Assembly: GCA_900764755.1 (NCBI GenBank)
Contig: CAAFPE010000121.1
Coordinates: 1 to 37,449 of the forward strand
Direction: 5' to 3'
Source: an uncultured Oscillospiraceae bacterium
GTDB lineage: Bacteria; Bacillota; Clostridia; Oscillospirales; Oscillospiraceae
DNA length: 37,449 bases
A program made the position numbers and the translations under genes. Position 1 is the stretch's first letter; the number at the start of each line of letters is the position of its first letter. The notes under the pieces are model-generated. The model saw nothing but the letters and a program-made list of their open reading frames with translations. It searched no databases and was not told the DNA's origin. Of this stretch, positions 36,825 to 37,449 are shown in pieces.

Positions 36825-37268
36825 ATGAGCAAAAAGAAGATCAGTGTCGTCCTAATTGTGATCGTGATATTAGGGTTCGGTTCCACCTTGTATCAGCAAA
36901 TGATCCCTGAGCGCTATGTTCCTGCTGATGATGAAATCGCGCTGGATATTCAATTAGACATAGATAAAGATATTGGCTTATTGGTGTTTGATTATTACGC
37001 GGATGGACAGGAGCACAGCGGCGGCATTTCAAATGCGGACCGCTCCCTCATTGCGAACGATTCCGATGTGATTCAGGTATGGAACAGACAGGACTTAAAC
37101 AGTGCATCTGACGCCGTAGAGCTGTCCATCCGATTCAGAATGATAACAGAATATGTAGAGCCAAACTTTGAAAATATATACCCAGAGGATATGACCGAGT
37201 TGATCGACACCCCGATCTCATTTCATGCACAGTTTGGCGAAACATATTTTAGGTCGATTGTAAAATGA
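36825..37268 (+). CDS. Small membrane-anchored protein in AT-rich DNA
   Basis: 147 aa. Basic start then one TM helix (about 6-24, VVLIVIVILGFGS), and an extracytoplasmic acidic domain beginning PERYVPADDEIALDIQLDID. Unknown family. AAAAAGGAGATCAGG precedes the ATG. AT-richer than the operon before it. Its stop codon lies where the insertion-sequence end begins, so the C-terminus may have been set or shortened by that insertion. Confidence 0.7.
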   Translation: MSKKKISVVLIVIVILGFGSTLYQQMIPERYVPADDEIALDIQLDIDKDIGLLVFDYYADGQEHSGGISNADRSLIANDSDVIQVWNRQDLNSASDAVELSIRFRMITEYVEPNFENIYPEDMTELIDTPISFHAQFGETYFRSIVK

Positions 37269-37289
37269 AGTTGGACACCTAAGAAAAAA

Positions 37290-37364
37290 TCCATAGTGAT
37301 TTTCCCCACATGGTAGAATGAAGTTTGCATACAACTTCTTCCAAGGGAGGGCAATCACTATGGA
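37290..37364 (+). promoter_or_regulatory. Inverted repeat covering the transposase start codon
   Basis: TCCATAGTGATT (37290-37301) and AATCACTATGGA (37353-37364) are perfect 12-bp inverted repeats; the second contains the ATG (37360-37362) just after GGGAGGG. In a transcript entering from outside, the start codon would be paired; one initiated between the arms would leave it free. Confidence 0.6.
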
Positions 37365-37449
37365 CTGCCAAGATTATATCACAGAATCGGTAGAACGCAA
37401 GAAGGGACAGCACTTACAGCGAGAGGAACGAGGCGCAATCCAGCATCTC
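37360..37449 (+). CDS. IS30-family-like transposase, N-terminal fragment (runs off window)
   Basis: 30 codons, no stop before the edge: MDCQDYITESVERKKGQHLQ then REERGAIQHL. The 'KGQHL..EERGAIQ.L' segment matches the N-terminal HTH region of IS30-family transposases ('..HLT.EER..I..L'). GGGAGG lies 6-9 nt before the ATG. Family assignment rests on this short stretch only. Confidence 0.6.
   Translation, partial: MDCQDYITESVERKKGQHLQREERGAIQHL

Larger units (their letters stand above)
37263..37449 (+). mobile_element. Left end of an IS30-like insertion sequence, continuing past the window
   Basis: Noncoding stretch followed by the first 30 codons of a transposase-like ORF. The exact left boundary cannot be fixed because the right end is outside; the terminal inverted repeat probably begins near the TGAAGTTGGACACC at 37266. 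AATGAAGTT recurs at 37317-37325, and GAAGTT-7 nt-AACTTC (37320-37338) forms a hairpin. Confidence 0.6.

Noticed and set aside
1..37449. CRISPR arrays, tRNA or rRNA genes
   Set aside because: No regularly spaced repeats, cloverleaf-like segments or rRNA sequence were recognised on either strand.

Overview
The window looks like a chromosomal segment of a GC-rich anaerobic Firmicute, most likely an Oscillospiraceae gut commensal of the Flavonifractor/Lawsonibacter type. This is inferred from gene content and style, not from a marker gene: a three-subunit [FeFe] hydrogenase, a biotin-dependent decarboxylase alpha subunit, SLH-anchored exported protein plus CsaB, paired CHR chromate-type transporters, strong AGGAGG ribosome sites, frequent GTG/TTG starts, and high-GC coding DNA with AT-rich intergenic promoters.

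Layout. 1-3110, minus strand: an agmatinase-like ureohydrolase with an altered metal site, a DUF4397 protein with 60-bp repeats, and an AIM24-family protein. 3110-5322: a LysR regulator divergent from two half-size chromate-type transporters. 5356-10904, minus strand: BrnQ, then hydC-hydB-hydA encoding an NAD(H)/ferredoxin-linked [FeFe] hydrogenase. 11255-14220: a DUF1963 protein, an unrecognised protein and a nitrilase-superfamily amidase in one operon. 14311-20052, minus strand: a TGS-domain nucleoside kinase with an attenuator-like leader, an AT-rich lipoprotein gene bracketed by a 41-bp promoter-bearing direct repeat, and a large SLH-anchored phosphodiester glycosidase.

20367-27728: a six-gene envelope operon (MurJ flippase, O-antigen-ligase-like polymerase, GT4, two DUF4330 proteins, GT4-CsaB fusion). 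CsaB pyruvylates the secondary wall polymer that SLH domains bind, so this operon probably builds the ligand for the SLH protein encoded divergently beside it. 27729-28674 holds no large gene but has a strong promoter, a roughly 320-nt stretch rich in inverted repeats, a 43-codon ORF with an excellent ribosome site, and its own terminator: the most promising undescribed element here. 28675-30663 is OadA/PycB, a highly expressed-looking biotin protein without its usual partner subunits nearby.

30826-36698: an ECF sigma factor with a membrane-anchored probable anti-sigma partner, a YgjP-like metallopeptidase, a DUF2975/HTH pair, and a run of small membrane proteins (two of them paralogous), a lipoprotein and a metallophosphoesterase. 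36699-37449 is AT-richer accessory DNA: a small membrane-anchored protein followed by the left end of an IS30-like insertion sequence that runs off the window. No tRNA, rRNA or CRISPR array was seen.
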